Of a stretch of 20,147 nucleotides of DNA, positions 20,004 through 20,147 are shown one piece after another. Position numbers and translations under genes: made by a program. The notes beneath the pieces are model-generated. The model searched no databases, was not told the origin of the DNA, and saw only the letters and a program-made list of their open reading frames with translations. How positions within the stretch are numbered: the first letter of the stretch is position 1; each line of letters begins with the position of its first letter. The stretch is taken from positions 1-20,147 of IMG/VR virus record IMGVR_UViG_3300048804_000015. One strand, written 5' to 3'. This DNA is from a virus.

Positions 20004-20147
20004 CGCGTTGCCTGTTTGTTAGCCAATAAACGACCAGGCACCCATTCTTTTCGCCGTGTTCTCTGGCGGCCCGCTTCGTGGTTATGCCATAGGCCGGGAT
20101 CAGGTTGGGCAAGTCTGGTTTCTTCGTGACGGTCTCGACGCGGACGG
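19975..20147 (-). CDS. C-terminal part of a third small leftward gene (partial)
   Basis: The minus strand is open from the window edge (reading phase: first full codon at 20145) to TGA 19977-19975, giving about 56 residues: VRVETVTKKPDLPNLIPAYG, ITTKRAAREHGEKNGCLVVY, WLTNRQRAWAQKEEEK. The final WLxxxxxAWxQKEEEK corresponds to LWLVAAIAWVQKEEEK of the next gene, so the two share a common end. The stop overlaps the next start as ATGA. A competing frame on the same strand stays open but gives an Arg-rich product without sense. Function unknown; the N-terminus lies outside. Confidence 0.62.
   Translation of the reverse strand, partial: VRVETVTKKPDLPNLIPAYGITTKRAAREHGEKNGCLVVYWLTNRQRAWAQKEEEK

Noticed and set aside
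1-20147. tRNA genes, CRISPR arrays, attachment sites
   Set aside because: No cloverleaf with a T-loop GGTTCRAAT pattern, no regularly spaced repeats, and no integrase-linked direct repeat was found by eye.

Overview
The window looks like the late region of a tailed (siphovirus-type) double-stranded DNA phage or prophage. It is a tightly packed rightward block of head, connector, tail, fibre and lysis genes, with many ATGA/GTGA stop-start overlaps. At about 18.1 kb it meets a leftward block of small genes of the early/accessory type. No portal, terminase, integrase, repressor or attachment site lies inside the window, so lytic and temperate lifestyles cannot be told apart. The host is unknown. 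A GH25 lysozyme-type endolysin with an SH3b domain and no visible spanins slightly favours a host without a typical Gram-negative envelope.

Layout: 1-1453 holds the tail of an upstream head gene, an HK97-fold major capsid protein and a probable decoration protein. 1511-3357 holds two glycosyltransferases (GT-B/GT4-like and GT-A with a DxD motif) placed within the head genes. 3367-5317 holds a small coiled-coil protein and the head-tail connector series (adaptor, closure, HK97 gp10-like, tail terminator). 5336-8037 holds the tail tube protein, a tail assembly chaperone with a -1-frame second half, and a tape measure that seems to start at a rare ATT codon. 8034-13964 holds baseplate and minor tail proteins and a 1067-residue fibre with a carbohydrate-binding-like module and a self-cleaving S74 chaperone. 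13965-14972 is a disturbed region: strong hairpins, an antisense remnant resembling a serine-recombinase C-terminus, and an orphan second fibre tip. 15035-16889 is the lysis region. 16968-18088 holds a metallophosphoesterase and a small helix-turn-helix-like protein. 18108-18139 holds a terminator serving the leftward block. 18234-20147 (minus strand) holds seven small genes, three of them at the right end sharing repeated junctions.

Working together, the rightward genes build the capsid, possibly glycosylate a virion protein, join head to tail, build a roughly 0.6-kb-codon tail, fit it with sugar-binding fibres, and lyse the host. The points most worth a second look are the remodelled fibre locus with its recombinase remnant, the glycosyltransferase pair among capsid genes, the ATT start and frameshift around the tape measure, an intergenic motif present three times in the fibre-lysis region, and the duplicated small-gene cassettes at the right edge.
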